A DNA stretch of 64,000 nt, from contig OX031061.1 in assembly GCA_943736015.1 (NCBI GenBank), forward strand, positions 56,240,192 to 56,304,191. Direction: 5' to 3'. The position numbers were made by a program, and so were the translations under genes. The stretch is from Tridacna crocea. Taxonomy: Eukaryota > Mollusca > Bivalvia > Cardiida > Cardiidae. Below, piece after piece: positions 11,201 through 26,200 of this stretch. Position 1 is the first letter of the stretch. Each line of letters begins with the position of its first letter. The notes under the pieces were generated by a model. The model had not been told where the DNA came from and did no database searches. It was given only the letters and a program-made list of their open reading frames with translations.

Positions 11201-14200
11201 CTACCGGATCTAACCAAGTCAGATATTCCCAACACTGCTCGAAAGACATTTCAATAAGATGAAACAGCTCCTTGGTCTTTATACTGTTGGTGATATACTC
11301 TACATAGGCTAAAGCATCCATCAATCTTCGCTTCTTTGTGCAGAGAATGACTCGATTGAAATTAGCATACACTATACCAGAACCAAGTCTTTTGAATTCA
11401 CCCATCAGCTGCGAAAAACGGAGTTTGATGTGAAGATTTTTTTTCCTTTGGATCCAGCAGGAATCCCTACCTCTAGGTGCCCTCCTGATTATTAGGGATC
11501 CCTCCAAAGTTTCAAAGAAAGTTTTCATAGATCAGTTTGTTTTTATTACTTTATTTGATTTTCTTGGACTACATTAATTTCATCAGCATTCTGTATGCTT
11601 TGAAGCATGGCTGTATCTAAAGCATACAGGTTATCATCCTGCTCTTCTGCATTATATAATTTATTGCACTTTTGAAAAAAACTTGTGTGCAGATCACACA
11701 AATCCTGCAAATATGACAAAGACAATTGCAGACTCTTTCTGTGATACAACAAAAAAATAGAACTTGTTTTCAATAAAAACAAGAGGGCCATCATGGCCCT
11801 GTATCGCTCCACTGGCTAATTCGTAAAAACACTACAAGCCAAACATTATATTATTTGGCAAACTGGTTTCAAACTTGAGGGCATGCAATTTTTTTCCATA
11901 AAAACCTACAAAAAAGTTGTGACCCCTGGGCATATCCAATTTTGACCACAAAGCTATAATTACTTGAATCCTGGTGGAGGTCTACAAAATAAAGCCCCAT
12001 ACTAAATAATACAGATCTAGAATGTGTGGTTATAAACAAGAAGATTTTCAAAGTTTTCTCAATAAAAGGCCCTGTAAAACATAAAATCCATGAGACAAGG
12101 CTAAATTTAGTGGTCCTAGTCTTTATTATGGTTAGTAACGAGATGACTTAGAAAGTTTTCACCACAAAAGCCCATGTAAAACTTGTGACCCATGGTGTGG
12201 AGACAAACTTGACCCTATGGCTATAATTTGGGCCCTCCTGGTAGAGGCCCACTAGATAAAGCTACATGCAAAATTTGGTAGCCCTAGGCCTTATGGCTTG
12301 GTACGAAAAGATTTTTAAAATTTTCACTATATAAGCCCATATAAAACTTGTGACCCCCGGGGCCGGGCCAAATTTGACCTCTGGGCTATCATTTGGGCAC
12401 TCTGGGTAGAGGTCTACTAGATAAAGCTACATGCCAAATTTGGTAGCCCTAGGCCCTATGGCTAGGTACCAGAAGGATTTTAAAGTTTTCCCTATATAAG
12501 CCCATATAAAACTTGTGACCCCCGGGGTGGGGCCAATTTTGACCCCAGGGCTAATATTTGAAGGAACTTGGTAGAGGTCAACTAGATAAAGCTACATGCC
12601 AAATTTGGTAGCCCTAGGCCTTTCTGTTTCAGAGAAGATTTTTAAAAAATTTCAATATTTTTCAGTTTTGTTGCCATGGCAACCAGAGTTTTTGAAGGAA
12701 TAAAATTCTTTCAAGGAATTCTGAAGAGGACCATGGCAGGATCATTTCTGTGAAGTTTCATCAAAATTGGATGGGTAGCTTCAGAGAAAAAGATGTTTGA
12801 AATAAAAGTTAACGCACGCACGCACGCAGACGGACGGACGCACGACGGACAACGGGCCATGACATAAGCCCGCTGGCCTTCGGCCAGTGGAGCTAAAAAT
12901 AGACCTCTCTTCATTTAGACGTCACAACACTTCGTCTCATGGTGCTTTACGAATGTGTGAAGTTTTATCAAAATATCTTTAACGTTTTGAGTTATAGAGC
13001 ATGTATGTAATAGGAGAAAGGAATATGACAGTCGTCGTAAAACAGGTCTATGTTTAGGAAAGTGAAGGCTGCTGGTATATGGTTGGTCATGGGAGAAGGG
13101 GGTGGGGAAAAACAAGTTACTTGAGTTTGGTCCCGTCTGCCAAACTGCATTTGCTAATGTTCAAATAATTAAACAAGAGGGCCTTGATGGCCCTGGATAG
13201 CTCATCTGAGTCAATAGGCGAAATTCACTTTCCATGTGTAGTTTAATTTTGAACAGTTTTTCGAAAAGATCACCGTATCGTATTTGGTAGAGATCCACTA
13301 GAAGATGCTACATATGAAATACGAGGGACACTTTTTAAGTTCATAGAGTCTTTTTAAAACCGCTTGAAATATCAAAATCTTATTTATCCAAGACCTTCGA
13401 AATATGCCCTGTCTGCCTCCACACACATTTTATACCGATCTACCCATTTCCGGAATGCCGCTCGGTAGTCCTCTTTAGGTATGTTGCAGACACTGATAGA
13501 CCCCACTGCCTATACCACAACGGGATTCAAAACAGTGCCCTGCCTGCATTTCCTTTAGTCTTGGGAACAACCAAAAGTCACAGGGGGACAGGTCAGGGCT
13601 GTATGAGGGATGATCTAAGACATCGAGCCCAGATTCTTTCAGATATTCCTATACCGTAGCTGATTTATGGGCTGGTGCGTTATCATGGACTAGTTTGATG
13701 CCGTGGACACTGGTGCGTGGTCTGCGTTTCTGATAGAAATCAACAAGTTGAGTAAGAACACTTTCTCTGTAAAACTTTCCAGTGACAGAACTACCTTTCG
13801 GGACTGGACCTTTTGAATTAAAGAATATCCCATACAAAATGCGATTTGATGTTTTGCAACAGCGCGCAATGACAGGTCTGTCGCCCTCAGATGAAACCAA
13901 ACCTTATTTTAAGCCTTAGAATCGGGTTGAAAATGATAGATCCAGGTTTCATCACCTGTAACTATCTCTTTCAAACGACGTGGGCCACATTTATCATATT
14001 TTTCTATAACTTGCAATGCAAGGCTAACCCAACTTTGTTTCTGCGTGTCGGTGAGCAAATAGGGCACCCAGTGCGCGCAGATCTTGCGTAGCCCAAGTCG
14101 TTCACGTAAGATCTTCAAAACACTTGACGAATGAATGCCACTTAATTCTTCTATCTCTTGCATGGTATAACATGTATCTTCCTCAATTAACATTTTTACA

Positions 14201-17200
14201 GTAGCAACGTTTTTTCTGTCATAATGGAAACCGGCCTACCCACCCGAGGGTCATTTTCAATTGACTCCCGACCATCATTAAAACGACATACCCACTTGCA
14301 AACTGTAACATATTTTAAAGCACCATTCCCATTAACTTTTTGTAAATCAGCATGAATTTTTGTTGGCGGAAACCCGAGCTGTACTCGAAGCTTACAATAT
14401 ACCCTTTGTTCAGAGATTTTTCCATCCATATTGAACGCTATATTTTACTATAGTGTATAAAACCACGTGTTGAAAATACCCAGCGCAGCGCGCACGTGGA
14501 CCTCGTGCACCGAATACCGTGACACCGTTCGAGAGAGGAATGATTATGCAAGTTCTGTGTAAAAAAATCGTGCAACTTCATAATCGCGTTAAAAAGTTAT
14601 TGCCATACACTACGAACTTAAAAAGTGTCCCTCGTATCAAAGCTCTACGATTTCCAGTTTTAGAGAATAATATTTTTTAAATTTTCCTTCTTTGTTCCTG
14701 TTTCGAACTTGTGACTCCCGAGGCTGGGCCAGTTTGGACCCCAGGGACATCATGTGAACAAACTTGGTAGAGGTCAACTAGCAGATGCTAAATACAAAAT
14801 ATCAAAGCTCTACTCTTTCTTGTTTCAGAGAAAAGATTTTTTAAAGTTTTTCTTCTTTGTTCCTATGTTTCAAACTTGTGACCCCCGTGGCATGGCCAGT
14901 TTTGACCCCAGGGGCATCATACAAACAATCTTGGTAGAGGTCCACTAGGAGATGCTACATAATAAATATCAAAGCTCTGCCCCTTCTAGTTTCAGAAAAC
15001 AAGATTTAAACGTTTTCCTTCTTTGTTCCTATGTTTAAACTTGTGACCCCCGTGGCCGGGCCAGTTTTGACCCTAGGGGCATCATATGAACAATCTCAGT
15101 AGAGGTCCACTATGAGAGACTACATACCAAATATCAAAGCTCTACTCCTTTTTTTCAGAGAAGAAGATTTTTTTAAGTTTTCCTTCTTTGTTCCTATGTT
15201 TCAAACTTGTGACCCCCGGGGTGGGGCCAGTTTTGACCCCAGGGGCATCATATGAACAATCTTGGTAGAGGTCCACTAGGAGATGCTACATACCGAATAT
15301 CAAAACTCTACGCCTTCTAGTTTCAGAGAAGATTTTCAAAGATTTTGCTATTTTTTTTCCTTTTGGTTGCCATGGCAACCAGAGTTATGGCTGGAATTCA
15401 ATCTCTTGAACAACTTTGGTAGAGCTCATCATGCTCAGGTGAGCCAAAAATACTGGTAACCAGCATTTTCTCCTTTTCCCACAATGCTTTCTACCCTTCA
15501 CAACACAAGTTCAAATTTTCAGTCATTTTATTTTGTCTTCTGCAAATGCTATTGATTTGGGCAAGCCAAAACTTGTGTTGTTTGGTAATGAGTTAATCCA
15601 TTTCAGAACAAATGTGAAACAATGGCAACATCTGGATCTTACTACCATCTGAAGGTTTCAATTTACTTACTTTACTTATGCAGCAAATTAATGGTTAAGT
15701 TCCTGCTAAGTACTTCGATGGAGAGCAAAACAAAAATCAAACTTTTGTATCAAACAATTAAAGATCAATGGAAGACAATTTTGCAATGCTACAATAGAAG
15801 ATTTCACAAAACTCACCTGCATGAAAACTTTTTTCATCATATTGTGCAGAGTTCTTCTTAATGCTGGATCATACAGTAGGGCACTGGCGCTTCTTAGCCA
15901 TCTTTGTATAAGAAAATAAACAATATGAAAGAGATCAAAACATTTTCAGTGCCTGGAAAAAGTTAGTTTATGGCCTAATTCACCATTTAACCCATTACCA
16001 CACAATCCCTACTTTTGACGACCCTGAGAAAGAAGCCTTAAGAAAACATTGTGGGAAAAGGAGAAAATGCTGGTAACCAGCATTTTCTCCTCTTTCCACA
16101 ATGTTTTCTACCCTTCACAAAACAAATTTCAAATTTTCAGTCACTTTTATTTAGTTGGCTGCAAATGCTTTCAATTTGGACAAGCCTAAATATTGTTGTT
16201 TGGTAATGAGTTAAGGTATCGCAAGTCTAATGCTTCTAGAGCAAAATTAAATGAAATTTCTAAGTTGATAGATAGGGATTTATACGGATATAGTATTTTT
16301 GCACATTGACCATCTTGATGCAGTTGTTAGGTATTGTATTTAAATCGAGACAAAGCCATGCATGAAGGAGTAATCTCCCATAACAAGTAATTCCAATGAA
16401 AACTGTAGGAGTTGCACACACAAGAAATTGCTGACAGACAGACAGACAGACCATTGGGACCATAACATAATACAACCCCTTAATTTTGATGATTACCTGC
16501 TGCAATTGCATGGGTTTTCCTTTGACACTTAAGTAGGCGGAGTTTGAAGTAATATCTTTGGGAATAACAGGGATTATCATACTTTGTCACTGTTTATACA
16601 CAATGATAATGACATGGACGGAAGCAATATTGATTCCAGGGCTATAACAATACCTCAATATTTCCTTCAAGACAGCAAAGCTATAAATGCATTAAAAAGT
16701 GATAGTTCCACTTTTAAATCTCACCTGTAGAAGTGAATGATTTGATTATCAGCAAAGACATTAGAGTGAACAGTGACATCTCTCACCCAGCTTTGTACCA
16801 TACTTTTTAGTACCCTGAAAAAGTGTATAAGAGTAAATACATAGAGGATATTTGTTTTTTCTGTGAAAGATCGAAATTTATTTCTTCGAGTGAACAACAT
16901 CAGTAATATAAGTGGCTCAGTGGAGCTTAAAATCTCATCATTTCAATCCAAACTATTATCTGTTAAGTCCTGTCAATCTGAACAAAATTAAAATTTTGCT
17001 GCTTGGGGAAAAGTCTATAAAATTTAACTGCAGCTGTATGTTAAGATATGTAACAATTTGTAACGGATTACCAACTATGGTTGCTTAGCAGCAGATACAA
17101 CGGCGACTATGATATGAGCCATGATCTGTGAAAAGGGGGGTTAATGTTTCAATGAAAAGTATCTGCTCAGGTCTGCCTGCACAATTATTTGGCTAATACA

Positions 17201-20200
17201 GGGTTCAAATTTAACGGTCGCAAACTCGCAAAATGCGAGCTGAAATGAAAAAATGCGAGTGCCAAATTCTAACGGTCGAAATAATTTGCGAGTGCGCCGG
17301 AAAATGGGCAAACCTACCGCTTAAAAATCTGAATTAATCTATAAATGTGGTCGTTTTTTCGTGTACACTGTATTGCCTTATGCGGTGTAGAACTATCCTT
17401 TGAGAGTATCGCCGACCACGTGACATTCATAGAGACGCTTGTTGCGATATTATAAATACATGTATCCGATATTTAAAGCACGTAGACGATTCTGACGTTG
17501 TTTTTTCGTCTGTCTGCATTACCTCGCTGAAAGTATGCACAGGAATCGGACGTTTATTTGGTGAAAATAGCTAAATGTCAGCCGAAGTGGTCACTCTCTA
17601 TTATAAAATTTCATAATAGAGAGTGACTACTTTGGCTGACATTTAGCTATTTTCACCAAATAAACGTCCGATTCCTGTGGAGTATGGAGCGAAAAATATC
17701 TAGAGTTTTTTCGGCAAAATGCCATATTCTGTGACATTGCCAGAATACACAGACCCCCAAACGATAAAACTGTCTAAGCCCACTGTCGAATGTGTAGAGT
17801 CTGAGCTATAATATTAGCCGTATTCGACGGGTAATCACGGTTTTTCATGTTGCACTCTTTGTATTCAAATTGTAAATTTCATGATTTCGTAAACTTTTGG
17901 GAAGCACAAACCTTGCGCTCTCAAATCGACGTAATGTAATGTGAAGCACGAAAAAGGCACCTTATAGGTAGGCGGAGCTTATAACATTGTAGGAAAAGGA
18001 GAAATAGGCTCATCAATGTTTTCGTAAGTTTCCCATTTTAGAGTAGTTAAAACAGGGGACTGAGTGGCAATTGGTTAAAGTATTGCTAGTACAAAATTGA
18101 GTTTTGCGAGTAGAAAAAATGGTCACTAGCAAATTTTTGCTAGTTGATAAAAAAGTTAAATTTGACCCCTGTGATAGTCAACTTCCTGTAAAAGGACCAG
18201 AGTGATTTATGATATATGGTTGTTAGACATGTTACAGATCATGTGATGTCATGTGATCTTGGTATGATGCATCACAGAGAAGCATTAAGTCCCCATCAAC
18301 CAGAGCATAGCTCATGCATACGAGCCATGCTCTGGCAAATGGAGGCTTAATGCCTCTCGTGATTTTTGATACCAAGTAAGGTATTGCACACTAACCGGTC
18401 CATAATGCCCAAGTCTTTTTAACAACCAACTTAATAAGGCCCAAGAAAAAAATATCTGTGTTTAGGGTTTCAGTCCAAGATACACAGGCAGGGTAGGTAG
18501 AGATTTATTTCCAATCATGGCGAAAAAAGTTTAGGGTCGGCAGCATTTTCTAGGCAGGGTAGGAAAACCCGAACCACATATTTTTTTGAGGCCTTATGAG
18601 AGAGTACGGCCCTTGGACTTACAGAAAACGGACCAATAGTGAAAAGTTTTTGCCCAGGTCAGCCTGTCAGAGTGCGCAAGCATGGCTCATATCTCTCTCT
18701 CTATATATATATAAAAGAGAAATGAAACTACAAAGAGTATTTTCAATGTTGAAAATACTATTTGCAGTGTCATTTCTCTTTTATTATGTATTTCCTTGTT
18801 CCGGTATTCTTCTTATTATTGTAATACAATATATTCATCTCTATCTCTCTCAAAGACAGATGTGCTACACTCACAACATACCTGAATGCTGTAGAACACA
18901 GAGCTGTTTCATCATAGCTTGTCATGATTGTAGCAGCTCCCTGTCCTTGTACCATCTCCTCTAGTGAGGACTGGGGCATGGTGTCAAAACTGACTGCACT
19001 AGCTCCTTCTTGTTCATTAACATGAGACGACTGAAATACATTGAGTATAAAAATCATTGAGGAAATTTGATAGGGTCTTCCTAATATGCTAATATGATAA
19101 AATATGCTATTGTGGCTATGTTAACCCTTTACATCGCCATCTCAGCTTAACAAGCCGGAAAGGGAAAGCCTTTATAAATCAGTATTTTCTCCTTTTCCAA
19201 CAATGTTTTCTACTTGTTCATGGAGAAACTTAAACTTTCAAGCCACATTTATTTTGTTGTCTGCAAAGTCTTTCAATTTGGACCATTCTTGGATTCTGCC
19301 ATTTGGTAAAAACCTCAAAAAGCACTTTAGAGTACCATTATAATATTCCAAATGCTGGTGGGCAAAGTATACATACCTTATGTGAAACAACTTGTCCTAC
19401 AATAAAAAATGCTGCAGTTTTTGGCTCATACCACTGTTAAGTGCAGGTATATAAAAGGTGTATTCTACAAATATCCCATGGAAAGATAAAACCTACATAA
19501 TTATTTACCTGCATTAACCTATAGTTGTCAATAGTTGGGCTTTGTTTGTTTAATGTCTTTCTTACTTTCTTATCACACACTTTATACTATTTTATACCAC
19601 TGCTTTCAAAAGTACTAAGGAAAAAGTTATCTGCAAAGACATTTTGTCATTTTGTTTTTGCACTCTCCACCAGATGACAAAATGTTAGACATGTCCAAAT
19701 CGAAAGAATTTGCGGACAACAATTCAAACTAGAGCTGTCACTGAATCTGACTTAACTCATTACCAAACAACAAAATTTTAGGTTTGTCCAAATCGAAAGC
19801 ATTTGCAGACGACAAAATAAAAGTGACTGAAAATTTGAAATTTGTTTTTTGAAGGGTAGAAAACATCGTGGGAAAAGGAGAAAATGCTGGTTACCAGCAT
19901 TTTCTCCTTTTCCCACAAAGTTTTCTAAAGGCATCTTTCTCAGGGGCGTCAAAAGTAGGGATTGTGTGGTAATGGGTTAATACCCCCGCCAGCCCTTTGA
20001 CAAAAACAGGCAATTGCTAGTATTTTGTACACAGACGGACACTCAAACCCACAGACACGCTGATTCCTGTATACCCCCGAAAACATTTGTTTTGCTGGGG
20101 TATAATGTCCCATCCTTTGCCAACAGCTAAAAACATAGTGGGGGGAAGGAAAAATGCATTTTGTCCTTTTCCAACGATGGTTTTCTTAGCAGACTTGATG

Positions 20201-23200
20201 TGGGTCGTTGAAAACACAGGATAGTAAGGGAAAGGGTCAATCATTAAAAGAATTAAATTGAATCAGAAAATATTGAGATAGCAGAGATTCAACCTACCTC
20301 AATAATAGTGTTAACAGCCAAACAAGCAATATCCAACTCCACACACACTGTTGAATAAGCTCCTGCATTGTTGATTTCAGTGATTAAATTTTCTTCCAAT
20401 TCCATTCCGAGACGGTTATCGTCTGCCTCTTTACCTCCTAGATCAGGTCTTTCTGTTGGAGAACACCACAAAACATGGTTGTGGCGTTTTAAATGACGGG
20501 CAAAGAAAATATCACAGCCAGTTAATGTTATGTCCTTTGGAATATTTCCGACAGGTATGTGTAGGTATCTGCATTGTTCTATCATAGTCTGCAAGTTAAA
20601 GAACCCATTAACCCTTTACCCCATAAGGCATTTTTATGGTATCTCTACTTGACCCTAAATAACGGTAAGGATGAAGCCTTTTTTTTTTTATATGTATAGG
20701 ACACCTTTGATAGCATAGAAAACATTGTGACAAAAGGTGAAATTGCTCGTCACGAGCAATTTTACCTTTTGCCACAATGTTTTCCAAAGGCTCCTACAAG
20801 CAATGGAGTAAAGGGCTAAAATGTCATATTTCTGAGACACTTTCATTTTTAGTGACAATTAAAAGTGGCTAAAATGACAGTGTGTCCTTGACAGGACATA
20901 AAACATTTTGGAACAAGAGCTTAGCAGAGTAGCGCATATACGCCCCAGAGGGATTGTCAGTGGCATGGGTTAAAATCTAAAACGCCTACAGCGATCCACA
21001 TTTTAAGAGTCACATGCACAACTAAGCATCATAGAGATTCAATGTGGTAAATTTCAAGTTATTCTGATGGAAACTGTGAGAGTTTCACACACACCAGACA
21101 GACGAATGAAAGGAGACAATTGTGGCCATAACACAATAATTATGACCCTGCTGGCATCTAAACAGGACAAAATTCTGGTTATCAAGGTTAACCCTTTCCC
21201 AAACAGTCCCTGGTTTTTACGGGTCTGGAACAGTAGCCTTTTGAAAACAGTGTGGGAAAAGAAGAAAATGCTGGCAACCAGCATTTTACCCTTTTCCTAC
21301 AATGTTTTTTACCCTATTATAGACAGAAATAATCTTTTCAGGAAGAGTTACATTGTCGTCTGCAAATGCTTTCATGTTAGTCTAGTCCAAAAGTTGGTCA
21401 TTTGGGAAAGGGTTAAAGCAGCATAAAAAGTTAGATTTAGTTTTTTACCCTATTATAGACAGAAATAATCTTTTCAGGAAGAGTTACATTGTCGTCTGCA
21501 AATGCTTTCAATTTAGTCTAGTCCAAAAGTTGGTCATTTGGGAAAGAGTTAAAGCAGCATAAAAAGTTAGATTTAGGTAATAATCTAGTGCTAGACCCAT
21601 GTCAGCCCCTGTGGGCTGCACAGGCCGACATGTGTTGATACTTTTTGCAAATGCATTAAGCCCTCTTTTCACAGAGCATGGCTTGAACACAACATAACAT
21701 TTACCTGAAGTATAATGTCCACATTCATGTAATGTTGTAACATCCTACGACATCCCACTCTCTGCCAGTCCAGCACATTGTATAAAGTCTCGCTGTGAAA
21801 CAATATAACAAGATAATAAGTAAAAACACTAGCCAAACGCTGCATTACCTGGCCAACTGGTTATAAATTAGAAGACATACAATTTTTTTCCCATAAATTT
21901 CTATAAGAGTAATGACCCCAGGGCAAAGCCATGTTGACCATAAAGCTATAATTACTTGAATCCTGGTGGAGGTATGTGATCAAAAAGATTGTCAAAGTTT
22001 CCTCAAAAAAAGATACTGTAAAACAGAAGGGCCCTGAGACAGGGCTAAATTCAGTAGTCTAAGATCTCATGGTTAGTGACAAGAAGTAGTTTTCACTGTA
22101 AAAGTTTATGTAAAATTTGTGAGCCCTGGGCTGGGGCAAACTTGACCCAAAATGCTGTAATTTCCACACTCTTGCTAAACACTCTCTTGAAAAAGCTACA
22201 TATTTGACTGCAGGGCTATGATTTGGGCACCCTTTGTAGATACCTACTAGATAAAACTATAAGCCAAATTTGGTAGCCATGGGCCTTTTGGCTTGGTATA
22301 GGTAGATTTTTGAAGTTTTCCCTCTATCAGCCCATGTAAAACTTGTGACTGCTGAGGCAGGGCCAAATTTGACCCAGGGACTATAATTTGGGCACCCTTG
22401 ATATGCATCCACTAGATAAAGTTACATGCCAAATATGGTAGCCTTGGGTCATTTGGTTAGGTAAGGGTACATTGTTGAAGTTCTCCCAATATAAGCCCAT
22501 ATAAATTTTGTGATCCCAGGGCAGGCCCAATTTTGACCCCCATGGCAATAATTTGGGCACTCTTTGTAGCCGCCCACTTGATAAAGTCACATGCCAAGTT
22601 TGATAGCCCTATGCCCTATGGCTAGGTATCGAAAGAATTTTCAAGTTTTCCCCAGATAAGCCCATATAAATTTTGTGAACTCTGGGCAGGGCAAAATTTA
22701 ACAAGTTTTAAATTTAGTTGAGCTATAAATGTGGCCTCTAGAATGCCCACAGGGTATTTCCTCAATCTGACCAAGTGACCTAGTTTATGACCCCAGATGA
22801 CCCAGATTCAGGCTAAAATGAGAAATCTACCAAGACCAACATTCTGACCAACTTTCAAGTCAACTGACCATTAAATGTGGCCTCCAGAATGCTACAAGGT
22901 ATTTCTTTTATTTGACCTAGTAACATAGTTTATGATCCAAGGTAACCCAAATTCAAACATTCTGACCAAATTTAGAGTCATCTTAGCAATAAATGTCTTA
23001 ACCCTTTACCCCATAAGGCATTTCTATGTTATCTCTAATTGACCCTAGAAAACAGCAAGACGAGCAATTTCACCTTTTGCCACAATGTTTTCCAAAGGCT
23101 CCTACAAGCAATGCGTAGAAACGAGTATCTATGGAGTAAAGGGTTAAAGTGCCCAAAAGGTATTTCTTCTAGAGGGCCCACAAGGTATTCCTTTAATTTG

Positions 23201-26200
23201 ACCTAGTGACCTAATTCATGACCCAAGGTGACGTAATTTCGAACTCACTGCATATGTTGTGCTAAGCTGGGCTAACAAACTTAGTACAGGTTCACTACAT
23301 AACAAATATCAAAGCTCTCTGCCTTCCAGTTTCAGAAAAGAAGAATTTTAAAGTTTTTCCTCTCTGATCCCATGTTAAAACTTGTGACTCCCCATGGCGG
23401 GGCCTGCTTTGACTTCAGGGGCATCATATGAACAAACTTGGTAGAGGTCCACTAAGAGATGCTACATACAACATATATCAAAGCTCTGGGCTAGCACAGT
23501 TTTAAGAGAACTTCAAAGTTTTCATTATATGTTCCTGTGTTTGAATTTGTGACCCTGAGGCAGGGCCAGTTTGACCACATGGGCATCATATGAACATACT
23601 TGGTAGAGGTCCACTAGGAGATGCTACATAGCAAATATCAAAGCTATATCAAGAAAATGTGTAACTCAAAATCGCTCCCAGTCAGCCATTTTGCATCAAA
23701 TCAAAAAAACAAAAAAAGTGTCTCGACACAATGGACCATTGTACACATTTATAAAGTTTCATGCAATTCCGTCCAAAGGTATTGGACATATTTCATCCGG
23801 AAGGACACACAGACAGATAGATAGACGGACATCGCTAAAACTATATCCCTCCACCTTCGGCAGGGGTTAAAAAGTCATGCATAGTTCGACACATTACTTG
23901 AACTGACCTGTCAGATAGGTGAATAGGCACAAGTGGAAAATCTCCCAGACCAGGGATAGCCGATATAAGGTGCTGAAAATCTGAAATATAAAAGAGATAG
24001 ATGACTGCAAATTGCGCCTTTTAGTCAATGTTTATTGAAAATTAGATGGAAAAAGTTGATAAAAATTTTTAACTTATAGACTGGAAACAGCAACTTATTT
24101 GCTTGGTATAAGACAAGGTTTGGAGTATTTACAGACAGACCAACTGACATGTACTGAGCAATCAACTTCTTGATATTTACAGCATGATCGTTATATGCTT
24201 ACCATGGGGAGACTGAACAGCGATGAATGTCGGTCCTCGTTTCTCATCTTTGTAAGCTGATAACATTCTCAGAATGGTTCTATAAACATGGTTTACATCT
24301 TTCTCCAGTCTGTACTCAAGCGTGTGACCTGCCTCAGGCAGCATTGCCTCTTCAACACCCTTACTTACTCTGTAAAAAGCATACAGAACTAGTGACCCTT
24401 TACACCAAACACACACATGTTCTATCAACTCTGTGGAAACAGATGTTGGAAACATGAGCATTGTGTTTAGGTGCCAACACCTGGCTGCAGTTGCTTTTAG
24501 AGATGGTGAAATGCAATGTAAAACAAGAGCTTTGCAGAGCTGTGCATATATGCCCAAAGGGGCTTATCACTGAAATGGGTTAACTCTTTACCAAACAATC
24601 CCAACTTTTAACATCCTGAGATAGAAAGCTTTTGAAAACACTGTGGGAAAAGGAGAAAATTCCTGGTAACCAGCATTTTCTCCTTTCCCCACAATGTTTT
24701 CTACCCTTCCCAAATAAATTTTAATTTCTGATTCACATTTATTTGGTCGTCTGCAAGTGCTTTCAATTTGGACTAGTCTAAAATGTTGTTGTTTGGTAAA
24801 GAGTTAAAGTGAATGATGTACTATGACAGAACAAGACACTGGACAGTCAGGGATCACATGGTATCTTCCCATTTCGTCTACTCCCATTTTGTCTACTATC
24901 CATTGATAAATTTAATAGTTATGCTCTGGACAAGGTCAATTAAATTATTTGACCTTCAACTGTGACCTTGACCTTGGATGTATTGAAACAAACTTTTCAC
25001 ATGATACTAGTACTTGTGAAGAACAATTGTGCAAAATCATTTTGAAATCCATTGATAAATGTAGAAGTTAGGCTCAAGACAAGAATGGGACACACACACA
25101 CTAACGCACGATGGAAATGTAGTTATACAAATGCATCTGCTTCAACTAACTTTTTGCACTGAAACAGATTGCCTATCTGTAATTCTTTACTACATAATTC
25201 TGACTGTTAACAACTTAGGAGCAAGACTTCTGATAACATTGTGGGAAAAGCAGAAAATACTGGTAACAAGCATTTTCTTCCTTATCAAAACAACTTCTAC
25301 AATTTTCGCTAAATTTGCTTTGTTTCTAAAAGTGCTTCGGGTTTAGTCAAATTCAAAAGTTCTCATGTGGTAAAGAGCTAAAGTACTTTCAAAGAATAAC
25401 CCTTAACTCATTACCAAACAACAAAATTTTAGATTTGCCCAAATCAAAAGCATTTGCAGACAACAAAATAAAAGTGACTGAAAATTTGAAATTTGTTTTG
25501 TGAAGACATTGTGGGAAAAGGAGAAAATGCTGGCTACCACCATTTTCTCCTTCTCCCACAATGTTTTCATAAGGCTTCTTTCTCAGGGTTGTTAAAAGTA
25601 GGAATTGTGTGGCAACGGGTTAACCAAAATAACAGGTAAATGTTTGATACTATTTAATGGTCAGACTAAATGCATAAAGCAGCTCTGAAGTGGAATAGAA
25701 GGGTAAAACATACTTGACATTTCTTTCTGCATTAAACATGGCATTTAGGTTTGGCATCTGGTCACTTCTGACAGTGTCTACTACAAATATTGTCCCTTTC
25801 TTGGCCATCGGAATAAACAGTCCATACAACTGTTTGGTTCCACTGTTGAGAAAAGAATGACCTATGTTATCACATTCATTTTTATCAATTATGTAGAGTG
25901 ATAAAAGCCTTGCATCATATCCAACAGATCTTTTTTCTTTTTCAGCATAATATTGGATTAGATCCATCATTAGCACTAGTCTTTTTCTAGACCTATCGCT
26001 AACCAGCACTAGTCTAGGAAAGGTAAAAATATTTAAATGAGAAGAAATGACTTTTCTAATGATTTGGAAAATGTGTGAAAAAGAGCAGGCATATCCTATG
26101 TCTAAAATTACTATTCAAACTATGGTAAAATTCACCAGAATGACCAACTTTTGAAGACTTCAATATGCCTCAATTCATTTTACATATCTTTCAAAGGTCA

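Noticed and set aside
11546-11812. Extra POLE coding between exons w28 and w29
   Set aside because: w28 and w29 join directly in phase as in human POLE; the frame has no POLE similarity.
16260-16580. 106-codon minus-strand frame
   Set aside because: Lies in a pearl-like fragment with a GACAGACAGACAGACC microsatellite; no homology.
18596-18964. 122-codon plus-strand frame
   Set aside because: Runs through a palindromic repeat and is antisense to POLE exon w26.
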